Below, piece after piece: positions 47,750 through 58,285 of a stretch of DNA of 64,000 bases; the stretch's first letter is position 1, and every line of letters begins with the position of its first letter. The stretch covers positions 1,190,263,001-1,190,327,000 of the forward strand of contig CM028132.1 of the NCBI GenBank assembly GCA_016271365.2. Reading direction: 5' to 3'. Under the pieces are notes generated by a model. The model was given only the letters and a program-made list of their open reading frames with translations, ran no database searches and was not told where the DNA came from. The position numbers were made by a program, and so were the translations under genes. The stretch is from Neoceratodus forsteri. Taxonomy: Eukaryota; Chordata; Ceratodontiformes; Ceratodontidae.

Positions 47750-49335
47750 GCACTGTGTACATACAGTGGCAAGGTGCAATCAGGGAATGCGCTGTCCACC
47801 GACTGTTATGCGCCACGTGCAACAGTGATACATGTACAGCACACCATGCACTGAAGATGAAGTGCTATTGGCTGCTGCCGATGGAACCGTGCATGTGCAC
47901 GCCACCACGCAATGGCGCCACACGGCAAGGACATGATCACACATGTGCTGTGTGCATGCCGGTGCCATGTTGTGCACTGCATATGCCAGTAACATGTACC
48001 GTGCATAGTGTGCGATCTGTGGGGAGGAATGGACATTGCAGCCTGGGCAGCGCATTGTGTGACAAGTTGTGCGATACGGTACACGGTGCCTGCAATACGT
48101 CAAACGCAGCTATGGCATACCGGACAATGGCGTAATGGCGCGCCAACGGAATATCGCAGCCGCCTAACCGCATTACGCATGCATGGGGATGCACCGTGTG
48201 GAGAGACCAAAGCCATGCAGATGCGCCACCCAGACCACACATGCGCTGGCAATGTGCCGTACTGTCAGTGGCACATCACACAGATGCTCCGTGCAAAGTG
48301 AGATTAGCTGGGAGCAACTATGCAGTTCAGAGAGAATGCGCCCCAAACAGCCTCATCATCCATGCATGGGCATCTCAGCCGATTAGCATCTCATTAACAG
48401 GTGCTCCGGCCTCATCTGCATGCCCCGATCCATACATGCTCCCAATTCAGCAGGCTGAGACCAGGGTACTGAGAGGAGTCAGTGCGTACAGGGTGAGTAC
48501 ACTGCCACAGTCACAGGGCTACAGCACACACTGGTGTGCCTGCATCAGAGTGGGCACAGCTGCCGGTGACCCAGTACACCGCATATGGGACCAGACCACC
48601 ATCAGGTTGGCACCACAGCAACACGTGATGTACAACCGCGGGGCGTATCCATGGGCGATATTGGACAGGTCCCTGCCGAGGAGGCCACAGCCGAGGAGAA
48701 CGTGTCTGGGACACACACAGCACAGCATGCGGGCACCGTGCATAATGGATAGCAGCGCCATGGCGGCGGTGCACTGCAGGGGGGGTGCAACATGTACGGA
48801 GGACAACATATAGTACACAGGGACACAGGGATGGTACGGATGGCTGGGGTTGGACTGCACTGTGAGATGCAAGCAGCACCATGACACAGGTATGAACGCC
48901 GCACAGTGCAACACCTGTGCAGGCAGTGTCATCACTGCCAGCATGTACACTGCCGCTGTGCAAATACTGCGTGCCACCACATGGCAGTCTCCCTCCGCCC
49001 TGCAGCCAACACAGTGGTGGCACCCAGGTATGAGGGTGCACCATGGTGGTGGGACACACACAGCAGTGATATTGGGACACACACACACACAGTGGACGGG
49101 TTGGTGTCACACACACCGTGTGGTGGCTACATGGTACCCCTTCTGAGTCCTGGGTGCCATGTGTGGCACGTGCGCCGTCCCTCACGGACCGCACACCATG
49201 GTGCATATCCATCTGTGCCAGGCAGCCCATGCATGGACCACGGCACAGGCCACTGGCACCACAGACCATGGTGTGGGACTGTGTGTACACCTGGGCGGGT
49301 CTGACACAAGGTTGCTTCTACCCACAGAGTATAGA
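47750..49335. other. Harbinger internal region between the third gene and the Myb gene
   Basis: GC-rich and full of CA/TG-containing words. Several long antisense open frames (for example 48511-49290) have His/Cys-rich composition from CA repeats and no motif. I see no gene. It may hold the divergent promoters of the two neighbouring genes. Confidence 0.45.
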
Positions 49336-51043
49336 ATGTCCAAGGAGTCAGGTGCCGCCGGCAGGCAGTGACCAAACTTCACACAGGATGAGGAGAGGGC
49401 ACTCATCGAGGCATGCCATCTACGCCTGGATTTACTGACTGGCAGGGGTGGCAGCAGGACGGCGCATTCAGTGGGCTGGGAGGAGGTAGCCCAACGTGTG
49501 AACGCGGTCGCATCATACAACCACACAGTGCAGGAGTGCAGGAAGCATTGGAATGACGGGTGACAGAGGGCCAAGGAGAAGGTGGCCAGCATCCAGGCCT
49601 CCCTGCGGCGGACAGGGGGTGGACCCAGCTTGGTGGCACCGCTCAGCCCCAACAAGGCCCTCCTGGCCGCCAGTGTGTCAGGGACGTCCGTGCATGGCGT
49701 CCCTGGGGGTGGCTTCCAGATGGGGGGCAGCCCGTCGCAGCATGGTGAGTAACTGTGCACGCTGTCCGCACCCGCCATGGACAGGCGTGCGTACCCGGCG
49801 GTATGTGGCTGACTGTACATTGTGCCACGTGCATCCTGTGCATTAACCACGTCTCCCTTTCGGTCTTCCACAGCTCCATCACAACTCCATGGCGTGGCCG
49901 TGGCCGACGGCGCAGCCCCCATAGGCAGTGATGTGGACCCACCCCATAGGGCCGTCAACAGTGACGTGGTCGTGTCCATGCTCCACACACCACTGGTCAC
50001 AGTACCTGTGGCGGAGGGCCCTGCAGAGCCCTCCACCAGTGATGGCAGTACTGCAGGTGGGTACATCACATGGTTGGGGGGCCTGGCTGGGTTGTCTGAT
50101 GGTGACCCAGAGGATGTGGTGGACATAGTGGATGCACTCATCTTGCTTGCCAGTGGCATGCAGGGTGAGGGCATTAGCACCGACGCATGTTCCACCGTCA
50201 GCAGCGCCACTGCCATGGGCGACTGCAGTGCACACAGTGCGGGGCAACCTGTGCACGGGACCCTGGGTGCCAATGGCGTTCCCACTTCACTGGACACCGG
50301 TACAGCAGTGGCACATGTGCCTGGGGCTGTGTGTGTCGTGCCTCCTGCACCGCTGCCCAGCACAGTGCTGGCAGCATCAGTGGCATCCAGGCAGGGCACC
50401 AGTGGGCATGCACCCGCTACAGTGGGACCACAGGATGACATGCATGGACAGCAGGTAATTGTGCCCAGCCATGATACGCACACAGCACAGCCTGATAGGG
50501 TGCGTCCACCGCCCGTGGATGACCCTGGTGAGGCCCCCGGTTCGGTGGCACCGCCCACATGCCGCATCGCCTGCCGATGACATGGGTGTCTACAGTGACC
50601 TGTTGCGGGCAACTGTGGACGGTCAGGAGGCATTCCGGGCAGAGTTCTGTAGCCATTGGGCTGTCATAGTCCAAGAGCATGAGTCCACAGCAGCGTGGCG
50701 TGCTCAGATGCTGGCTGAGACACGCCTCATGCGGGTGGGCATGACTGCAGCCGTGGAGCAGATCGCAGCCACTGTGGAGGCAGAGGCTGCATCCCAGGAG
50801 CACGCCCTGGACATCCCATCAACGGGACCAGGTGGGCCCCATGCTGCTGACCCCGTCACCACTGGCATCCACCCCCATTGGCCATGGCTCAGCCAGGGGG
50901 TTTGGTTCAGCCACCCCACTGAGCACCCATTCATGGTCTCAGTGCAGCACCCCTGTGGGGTCCTTGGGGACACCCCCTGTGGCTGGTGGTGGCACCCCGA
51001 TCACCAGCGGCCATGGCAGAGGCCGCCTGCATGTCCGTGGTGA
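49336..51043 (+). pseudogene. Harbinger Myb/SANT-like DNA-binding protein, 2 exons
   Basis: Exon 1 is 49336-49744, exon 2 starts at 49874 (intron 129 bp, GTGAGT...TTCCACAG). The split codon gives Ala and the frame continues. Domain: FTQDEERALIEACHLRLDLL, WEEVAQRVNAVASYN and VQECRKHWNDG, then KEKVASIQASL. This is the trihelix/SANT pattern of the second Harbinger protein, which brings the transposase to the nucleus and the ends. Two TGA codons (after MSKESGAAGRQ and after HWNDG) and one frameshift near 50560-50575 disrupt it. After the shift the frame runs on with ATVDGQEAFRAEFCSHW to 51043. Both TGAs fit CGA decay. Confidence 0.85.
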
Positions 51044-51205
51044 TTGTAAGGCAGCCCTGTGATGTCCGTGCCCAGGGGCCTGTGGTGGTGGGTGGCATGG
51101 TCGTGCACACTGGCCGCCCTGTGTGTGGTGCCAGTGCCGCTGTGCATGGTGGTCTCCAGCCACACGGTTGCCCTGGCACACCCCCATGTCACCTGTGCTT
51201 GTGCA

Positions 51206-51207
<2 letters not shown>

Positions 51208-51252
<45 letters not shown>
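51208..51252. repeat. (GT)n microsatellite
   Basis: An uninterrupted 45-base GT run inside the Harbinger element, between the convergent Myb and transposase genes. Confidence 0.98.
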
Positions 51253-51255
<3 letters not shown>

Positions 51256-51513
51256 CAGTCGTGCCATGTGTCATGGGTATGATGAGTGCGTTACGGTGCA
51301 GGCAGTGCCCATGTGCCGGCCACAGTGACCATGACGGTGTGGGCGTGGCCTGTGTGGTTCTGGTGTGGTGCATGCAGTGTGTGTGTGTGTGTGTCCCACT
51401 GTGTGCATGTGCCTGCATGTGTGCCCCGGTGTGGCATACGGTGCCTGCCTTGCCCCCGCCATGTTGTCCCTACACTGTGATGTCCACACCTGCACATGTA
51501 CCAACCTGCATAC

Positions 51514-53182
51514 TCATCTGCGTGTCCCGAAGTGTTCGTCCACCACTCTGCTGCAGTATGCCCGTGCCCTGGCCGCCAGCCTTGGATCCCTGCACCTGTG
51601 TCCGTCGTTGGCTCCATGTTCCTCTGGGTGTGCCCCTGCTGCACCCTCCCCCGCCCTCTTCTCCTCCTCCCCGGAACTGTTGCCCTCGATGGCCTCAGCA
51701 GGTATCCCATGGTCTTGGGCCATGTTGTGTACCATACAACAGGCCAGGAATATGCCACAGGCCTTCTCAGGGCTGTACTGTAGAGCACTGCCTGACTGGC
51801 ACAGGCACTGGAAACGCATCTTCAGCATGCCGAAGACATGCTCGACGATGGCGCATGTCGCAGCATGTGCCTTATTGTAACATTCCTCTGCCACTGTTCC
51901 GGGTCATCGGAAGGGGGTGAGGAGCTAGGGATGCAATGGGTATGCAGCATCACCTGTAGGGGTAGATGTGTCTCCATTAGTTAACGGTGTTGCACTGTGG
52001 CGTGTGACCCGACCCCATCTCGCCCTTTGTTGTGCGCCCCTGTCCTGCCCCCCCGCCCATGCTGCCGCATGCCTGGCAGTCCTGCTTCCCCTGTCCCTGC
52101 TGCCCCTGCCTGCCCCCGTCCATCCTGTGGCACACATCATGACCATGCCACCTTGCTGCTGCCCTAGCACCATTCCACATCCCTGCTGGCCCAGTGCGCC
52201 CAAGCCTGCGGTCTCCCGCCCACGGCCCACCCCAGGTGTCCTGGGCATGGTGCCCCCCCCGGGCTGCTGGCACACAGTCACATGTACCTAACAGGTGTCC
52301 AGTTTGGATGTCCCCAGCCTTGAACCTTGCACAGAGCGCCGACTGGTGCCATATGTATTCATCATGTGCACTCCCAGGGTGTGTGGCGCAGACACTGGTG
52401 ATGCGCCCCGTGGCATCACACACCACCTGGCAATTCACTGAGTGCTACCCCTTCTGATTCACGTATGTGATGCCTTCCTCACCAGGTGGTGCGCGGATTG
52501 CCACATGGGTGCAGTCGATGGCCCCTATGACACCTGGCATGCGTGCCACCCTGTGGAACCCCTGCATAGCTTCTGTCCGCTCTGCCTGTGTGCTGGGGAA
52601 TCTGATGTTTTCCGAAGCATGCAGTAACAGTGCGGTGAGAAACTCTGTGAGGAGGCGGGACGTTGAGGCCTGTGATATGCCAGTGATGTCCCTGTAGGCC
52701 TCTGGAAGGTTCCCGTGGTGAGCAAGCACGTGACCGTTGTCACCTTGGTCTCCACCGTGATGGAATGTCCTCGTGCAGTGGGTACCTGCATCACATCATG
52801 GCACAGCTCACATAGCTGCCTCAGCATGGCCCTGTTGAGGCAGTATCGCCTGACTGTCTCCCACCTCTGTCAGCTGCTCGAAGGACAGCCGGGCATGGTA
52901 CTGCTGTGGGGCCGGCCGCCTACAGTTACTTCTGGCACCCTGCCTCCTCCTCCTCATTGGGGCACCAGCAATGGCAACTGCTGCTGGGTTCATCCCCTCT
53001 GTTGCTGTAGCCCTGTGGTGTGGCTTGCTGTCTGTACCTCTCTCTCTAAGACGACTTCCCCTCTGTGTGTGTCCTGCTGTTGTCGTTCCATTGATGGCCT
53101 GCTGGTGTGCTGGACTTAAGTCTCCTTCTTTTGTACTTATCTTTTTAGGGCGCATCCTGACTTTGCGCTGGAGTTGCTCCAT
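51514..53182 (-). pseudogene. Harbinger DDE transposase (HARBI1-like), 2 exons, broken
   Basis: Exon 1 (53182-52288) and exon 2 (51953-51514) are joined across an intron 51954-52287 (GTACAT...CTACAG). The join restores HLLG-DAAYPLHP, a conserved Harbinger string. Catalytic residues are visible: Asp in GVIGAIDCTHVAI (near 52500), Asp in GSAHDEYIW (near 52370), Glu in AIVEHVFGMLKMRF (near 51840). The N-terminal region has LRQLCELCHDVMQVPTARG. Two frameshifts (about 52820 and 52735) and stops after YVNQKG, LHP and TPFR break it. It converges tail-to-tail with the Myb gene. Acts by excising and inserting the element using the DDE RNase H fold. Confidence 0.9.
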
Positions 53183-53367
53183 TGCTGCTCCTTAGTTTTG
53201 CTCTGTGGATAGAGATGCATGGTGTATGCAAGGGTACGCCCCCTGTACATGCGCCGCATGTCATTACGTTGTGCCTATGGCACATGTCTTTCGGCGCAGG
53301 GCATCTCGTTTGCACCAGCGCTTGATCCCTGTGCCTGAATTGCCTTCTGGCGCATTTCCAACTTGCG

Positions 53368-53397
53368 CCAGGCGCATCTGTTTTGTGAATCCTGCTC
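53368..53397. repeat. right terminal inverted repeat of Harbinger
   Basis: Inverse of the left end, with a few mismatches, followed by the ATT target duplication at 53398-53400. Confidence 0.9.
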
Positions 53398-53400
53398 ATT

Positions 53401-53749
53401 ATTTCTGATTATTTTGCAGGTTGTTTAATGGCTTTTGCTTACTGCATTAAATGCCTAGGATATACTGTAGTCAGCCAATAGCCCCCATTCCAGATGTGCA
53501 AAGAGGGGCCTCTGTGTTGTGAAGCCTGACCGTTTTGTTTTGGGCCATGCAAATCCCTTATGCATATTTAGTACTACAAATGTGTTTCTCCATGATTTTT
53601 ACAGCTCACTTACTTTCCCTTTGTTATTCTGTATGGAGCATATACACTATGGCATCAATCAGTTTGTCCCTCCCCTCTCTATGGAACACTCACCAAAAGG
53701 CACTAAAACTTACCCGAATACCTGGTGTTTACTGCCTTTAAAGCCATGC
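53401..53749. other. intron, no gene seen
   Basis: An open frame at 53519-53752 has no recognised motif; it could be the untranslated part of the LINE tail that follows. Confidence 0.35.
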
Positions 53750-54311
53750 TAAATAGTATGCTATACGAAACATGTAACTACCATCCTTAAATGCCCTACC
53801 TCCTGGTCAGTACATTATATGTAGTCCGGCTACTTTTCTGCTCCTAGCCTTAGTCATCTCCCTTCAATTCATCCCTATGTAGCCACTCTAGCCCTCTTCT
53901 AAGTAACCCTTCTAGCCCTCTATTTCCAGCCCCCATCCCCCCCACTCTGCATACTTCTCCCAACCCCATAGCCTAAACCTTTGCCTTTCACTCTCTCCCA
54001 TCTTCTCCCCTTCCCACTATCCTCCCTTTTCCACCCTTCTTCACCTAAACTTCTGTTGGTAGCCTCCTTGTTTGTAGTTGGGCTTACTGGTCAGACTGAA
54101 GTGTAATGTTGATGCCCTGATTGTATTTAAGGTATGTGCACTTGATGTCTTCTTGCTTGTTGCATTATAACATTTTATTTATGCTTCTAATTATTTTTTT
54201 TAAATTGTATATGTCGTTGTAAAAATGTGTCCATCCCAGGACCATCTTGCAAATGAGCTTTGCTCAGTGATGTCTTGCCTGGTTCAATAAAAAATTGAAC
54301 TGAATTGAATT
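53750..54311 (+). mobile_element. LINE 3' untranslated end, + orientation
   Basis: The stretch CCAGGACCATCTTGCAAATG, then GAGCTTTGCTCAGTGATG, closely parallels the inverse of the 3' end of the LINE at 22938 (near 22980-23015). It ends in AATAAAAAATTGAA and a short (TTGAA)n tail. No coding part remains. Confidence 0.65.
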
Positions 54312-56074
54312 GGCCATGCTCAGCTCTCTTTGTGTTGAGTAGGGTCTTGGAAGCATGCACAATACCTCACATTTTGTCACTGAAATGAGGGACATGGACA
54401 CTCAAAATGAGGGACACTAACCCTCATGATGTTCAGGACACACTCTGAAACATGGAGACAGTATCTCAGAGCACAGTAGAAGCCATTGTATTTACTTGTA
54501 CAGATATTAGCACCTGAGAATGAATTTCTACCATAAAGCAGGGGTGCCATTTAGGTAGGGGGGGGGGGCAGTCCCCCCCCCCACATCTGTGCCTAGGCTG
54601 TTCTTATAGTATGGCAATATTGGCATTAAATTTGGATTTAATCTTTTGCATAATAAGTATCCCCTGGCCTGTGTGCGGTCATGCTGCAGGTGCACTCCTG
54701 ACTCGACTGTGTCAGTATTGTGTTGTCCACTCTCAACACCTTTTAGCAACATCACCATCACACGTGACATGGAGGAGCTCCAGCCAAGCAAGACCACATG
54801 AGTCATGCAAGTGCGACACTGTCTTTCCCACCACAGAGTAGACAGGCTGCACATTACTGCTTGGAGGAGTCGGTGAGCACTGAACTCTCAATAGCAGTGC
54901 TGTGGCTGCATATTTGTGTTGGTCAGCTCTTTGTGAGTCTCCATCTCCCTTTGTGGTTGAAGGGGCAGAGGGTGAGCTAGAAGCTAACTCAAGACTAGGC
55001 TGCCTACTTACTCTACTAGGCTCACCTCACAAAAAAAAACAGCACAGCCCCCCACGGCAGCTAGCTAGGCTTAGCAGCAGTGGTGACAGCGGTGTGGGTG
55101 GCCTTCATAGGTCTTGATCAGTGCTTTGTGGCAGCAGCCAAGCAAGAAGCAAGCAATACAGGTTGGGTGGGTTCGGATGGTGAGGTGACTTGGTCACAGA
55201 CCACGCTAGGGACCTGGATGATCAGTTTTAGCATCCAGCTTCTGGTGTAAGGATGGAGGAAGAGTGGACTCGAAACTGGGCTGATGGCACACTGGGCCAA
55301 GCTGCAGATTCTGGCCAGATGGCCAGGTAAGTAAAAGTAAATAATTATTTTTACAGGGGGATTGGGGAAGGAGGAGGAAGGACTGAAATATTGATGTGTT
55401 TTTCACATTTCTGCACCTTTGGGTGGCTTCCTGACCCATATGAGATGGGTACTGAATGGAATGGAGTCAGGGAGAGAAATCGACAAAGTTGCTTTTTTGT
55501 TTTTTTTGGAGGGGGGGTCAGAACTTCAGCCAGGAAAAAAAAAAAAGACTTAGTAACTGGATGGGTTAAAGCCCAAATCTGATGTACTGCTCTGGGGTAT
55601 AAACAGATGAATCTTATACATTTGAATGTTTCCAGATTTGCATTCACTTTTCAGTCACAACAAATAAGTTTTACCTTTTAGAGGTGTTTCAGACATTCTA
55701 GAGCTTTCCACCTAGGGGCTAACTAGCACCTCACCTCCACTGGTTGTTGACTCCCCTCTGCTGAAATCTGAAATGGTGTCCCTGCCATAAAGTCTAAATT
55801 TATAGGACATCCTCTGTGTGAGCAGCACATTTTCCATGAGGGATGGATGAAGAGCAGAGTAGTTTTCAGGGGTAAAATGAGGGTTGTCCCTTACATTCAG
55901 GAACAGTTGAATGGTATGGTATGCACAGACTATTGGAGCCAGACTATAGTCAGGCTTATGCCCCCCCACCCCAGTGAAGCTGACCTCCACATCCCTACGC
56001 TCAGGCATATTATGAGATAGGGCAAGGGAGACTACAGGGGCATGCACCATTGAAATGAATGAGGGTATTTTTTT
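54312..56074. other. intron, low-information sequence with G/C runs
   Basis: Contains a G run then C run at about 54559-54590 (self-complementary) beginning AGGGGTGCCATTTAGG, which resembles a hAT-type end. No transposase and no matching other end were found. No gene. Confidence 0.35.
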
Positions 56075-56201
56075 ATTACTATTTCATACATGGGGAGTTG
56101 GAGATTAATGAAGGCCACCCCTCGACTAACTAGGGCTTTGTTAGTAGAACAGTCACCTTCATTATTCTCCAACTCACCATCATAATGTATAAAATAGTAA
56201 T
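56075..56201. repeat. long palindrome, arms ~56-62 bp, 9-bp loop
   Basis: Arms 56075-56130 and 56140-56201 are near reverse complements (ATTACTATTT, GAGTTGGAGA, AATGAAGG, CTAAC). The loop is TAGGGCTTT. The central part matches the palindrome at 35768-35823. Confidence 0.87.
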
Positions 56202-56204
56202 TTT

Positions 56205-56430
56205 ATTTATCTATCTATTTATTTATTTGTTTGTTTGTTTACCGGGTAAGTGCTTTGATCCCAGGGACCATTTTTAGGCATGACCCAGGCCATAGAGATG
56301 GCGCAGTAAGTGATACAGTACATATAATTCAGATACATGGATTACATTGAGTACTGTTGACATTAGCAAGTGTAAGAAATACAGTAAGACACAAATTGAT
56401 TACATGTAGGTACAAAACAGGTTCAGTTAA
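56205..56430 (-). mobile_element. possible LINE 3' tail, antisense
   Basis: A microsatellite-like TTTATC/TTTA/TTTG block is followed by GATCCCAGGGACCATTTTTAGG. This parallels other antisense LINE 3' ends in the window (near 12905 and 22960). No coding part. Confidence 0.4.
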
Positions 56431-56869
56431 TAAAAAAAACTCCATTCATTTCAACGGGGTACGCCCCAGCACTCTGACCCATGGACATTATCTCTTAAAG
56501 ACTTCTGCCTCTGGTTCCCCAGTACTCATGTAAGAGACTCTTGACATATCTATACCTGATGGGCTGTCTGTAGCAGCATGGTCACACCTGTTACAGTGTG
56601 TATGCATGGGGGGGGACTGGCCATGTGGGTGGGGTGTCAAGTTATTGCTACTTTTGTGTTTGCCCCTTAAAGTCTCTTTGTGTGGAAGTATTCAAAACTA
56701 TGGAGAGAAAATAGTAGGAGTACAGGCCAGACAGAAGTAATTAAGTAGTTTTGTGGGTAAGTGTGTGTATTTGGGGTGGGAAAAACCACACATGCTTCCA
56801 TTGGTATGTGTGCTACAGTTCCGCTCTGCAGCTGAAATGAGAGGGCCAGAAAACTAAAAAGTAAACAGT
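56431..56869. other. intron, no gene seen
   Basis: Nothing recognised. Confidence 0.3.
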
Positions 56870-57250
56870 GGCTATAAGCATGCTGCATGCGTGCAGACGT
56901 ATTCAGATTTGTATTGAAGTACAAGCAAGCCATATGTGTGCAGGCAGTATGGCTTAGTGGTTAAAGGCACTGAACTGCAAGCCAAGAGACTTGGAGACCT
57001 GAAGACCTGGGTTTGAATCTCATCAATGCCCACATGTAGATGCATGATCCTGAGCAAGTCACTAAACTTTTATATGTGCAGTTATCAGTGACCACGTGCT
57101 TTTGTACGCATGCCACATGCATACAGTCTGTTCCAATTTAGCATAAAAAGCATGTTTTCTACACTTGCTTGCTGCACTCATGCCATATGCATGTAATCAG
57201 TTCCAATTTAGCATTTAAATCATGCTTGCAGCATGCATATCACATGGGTA
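56870..57250. repeat. GCATGC-rich tandem repeats, split by a SINE
   Basis: Two clear ~70-bp units at about 57106-57245 share CATGCCAYATGCAT, GTTCCAATTTAGCAT and a CATG-T-TTC/TTGC end. A GCATGCTGCATGCGTGC block lies before the SINE at about 56878. The SINE at 56948-57085 has probably inserted into the array. Confidence 0.65.
56948..57085 (+). mobile_element. tRNA-derived SINE
   Basis: A-box-like TGGCTTAGTGGTTAAAGGC (from 56950) and B-box-like GGGTTTGAATCTC (57009-57021) sit at tRNA-like spacing. A CORE-like string with GAGCAAGTCACTAAAC follows. It is similar to the SINEs at 7908 and 11095 but not clearly the same subfamily. Confidence 0.75.
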
Positions 57251-57252
57251 GT

Positions 57253-58285
57253 TTTATGTGAACAGCATGAACACATTTCAAATTGAAGCCTGGTTTTCCT
57301 CACACAAGCTCGTACTCAACACAAAAAAGACGAAAGTCATGCTATTCGCCCACCCACAACATAAGCACAGCTTTGCAAAATTATCTATACACAATGTGAT
57401 GGGCACCATACTGGAACCAGTTTCCAATTTTAAATATCTAGGGGTTACTCTAGACTCCACCCTTACCTATCGTGAGCATATCGCGTCAACTTGCACCGAA
57501 ACAAACAAAAGAATCGGTCTCCTCTACAGGCTTAGGCCATGTCTACCTCCGGAGGCTCTGCACTTAGCTATCTCCAGCTCCATCCTTTCACTGGTAGACT
57601 ATGGCATAATCATCTACGGGGCCACCTCTGACACAGCACTGTCTAGCATCAAATGTGCCCTAAACAAAGCCTGCAGATTGGCCATAGGATGTGATCGTCT
57701 TACGCACACCTGTGACCTCTATCTACGCTCATCATAGCTAAACTTCCAGGGGCGACTAGTTTATCAGACCTGCCTACTGGCCAAAAAAATCCAGTTGGGC
57801 CTAGCCTCCCCAGGCTGTCTTAAGCTCCTCCAAAAGAATCTACCGGCTCGCTCCACAAGACACTCTGATACCGTCACATTCCGTGTCCCCTTTGTAAAAA
57901 CCACTGCTGGCCAAAGGTCCTTTTGCTACAGGGCCCCACTCTGGATGAACTCAATCCCTGACTCTATCTTATCAATCCCCAGGCTTGGGCCTTTTAAACA
58001 TGAGTTACTTAATCACATTATGTCAAACTCCCACTGTGACTGCAGATGAAACTTTAAAAATATTAATGCACCATTGCTTCACAATTACTGATGTTCCATG
58101 TCTGTGTATATTGTGTCTTTCTTTCCCTTTGTAGGTTACTGTCATTTTCTGTGCTAGAGCTGTTGTCTATATTGTATATTCCATGTTATACTGTGTTCTA
58201 ATCCATTTATGTAAGACGTGGAGCCTTTGCAAATGAGTCTCTGTCTCAAAGGGTTGTAATTCCTAGACCTTAAATAAATAAATAT
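57253..58285 (+). mobile_element. LINE 3' end (Jockey superfamily), + orientation
   Basis: Starts inside the RT: HKLVLNTKKTKVMLFAHPQHK, then SNFKYLGVTLDSTLTYREHI and IGLLYRLRPCLPPEALHLA (open 57258-57737). After stops, the C-terminal piece RAPLWMNSIPDSI lies in 57795-58049. The 3' tail reads CTTTGCAAATGAGTCTCTG and ends in AATAAATAAATA. The same family as the antisense copy at 19166-20690. 5'-truncated, so not active. Confidence 0.85.

Larger units (their letters stand above)
46287..53397. mobile_element. PIF/Harbinger DNA transposon, 7.1 kb, three genes
   Basis: The left end 46287-46316 and the inverse of 53368-53397 match at about 26 of 30 positions, sharing GCAGGATTCACAAA and AGATGCGCCTGG. 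The flanks are ATT (46284-46286) and ATT (53398-53400), a 3-bp target duplication as expected for PIF/Harbinger. Inside are a DDE transposase (- strand), a Myb/SANT-like protein (+ strand) and a third spliced gene (- strand). The element is GC-rich relative to its host intron. It is well preserved but each gene carries stops or frameshifts, so it is probably recently inactivated. Confidence 0.9.

Noticed and set aside
48511..49290. Antisense open frame of 259 codons
   Set aside because: Rich in Cys, His and Thr from CA/TG words. No recognisable motif and no exon context.
49182..50633. Antisense open frame of 483 codons
   Set aside because: It lies opposite the Harbinger Myb gene in GC-rich DNA. 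Its composition is low-complexity and no domain is visible, while the + strand has a real domain and phased introns.
54555..54595. Biological hairpin from a G run followed by a C run
   Set aside because: Low-complexity homopolymers are prone to sequencing error and give trivial pairing.
56948..57025. tRNA gene
   Set aside because: Same reason: promoter boxes of a SINE head, without a foldable tRNA.
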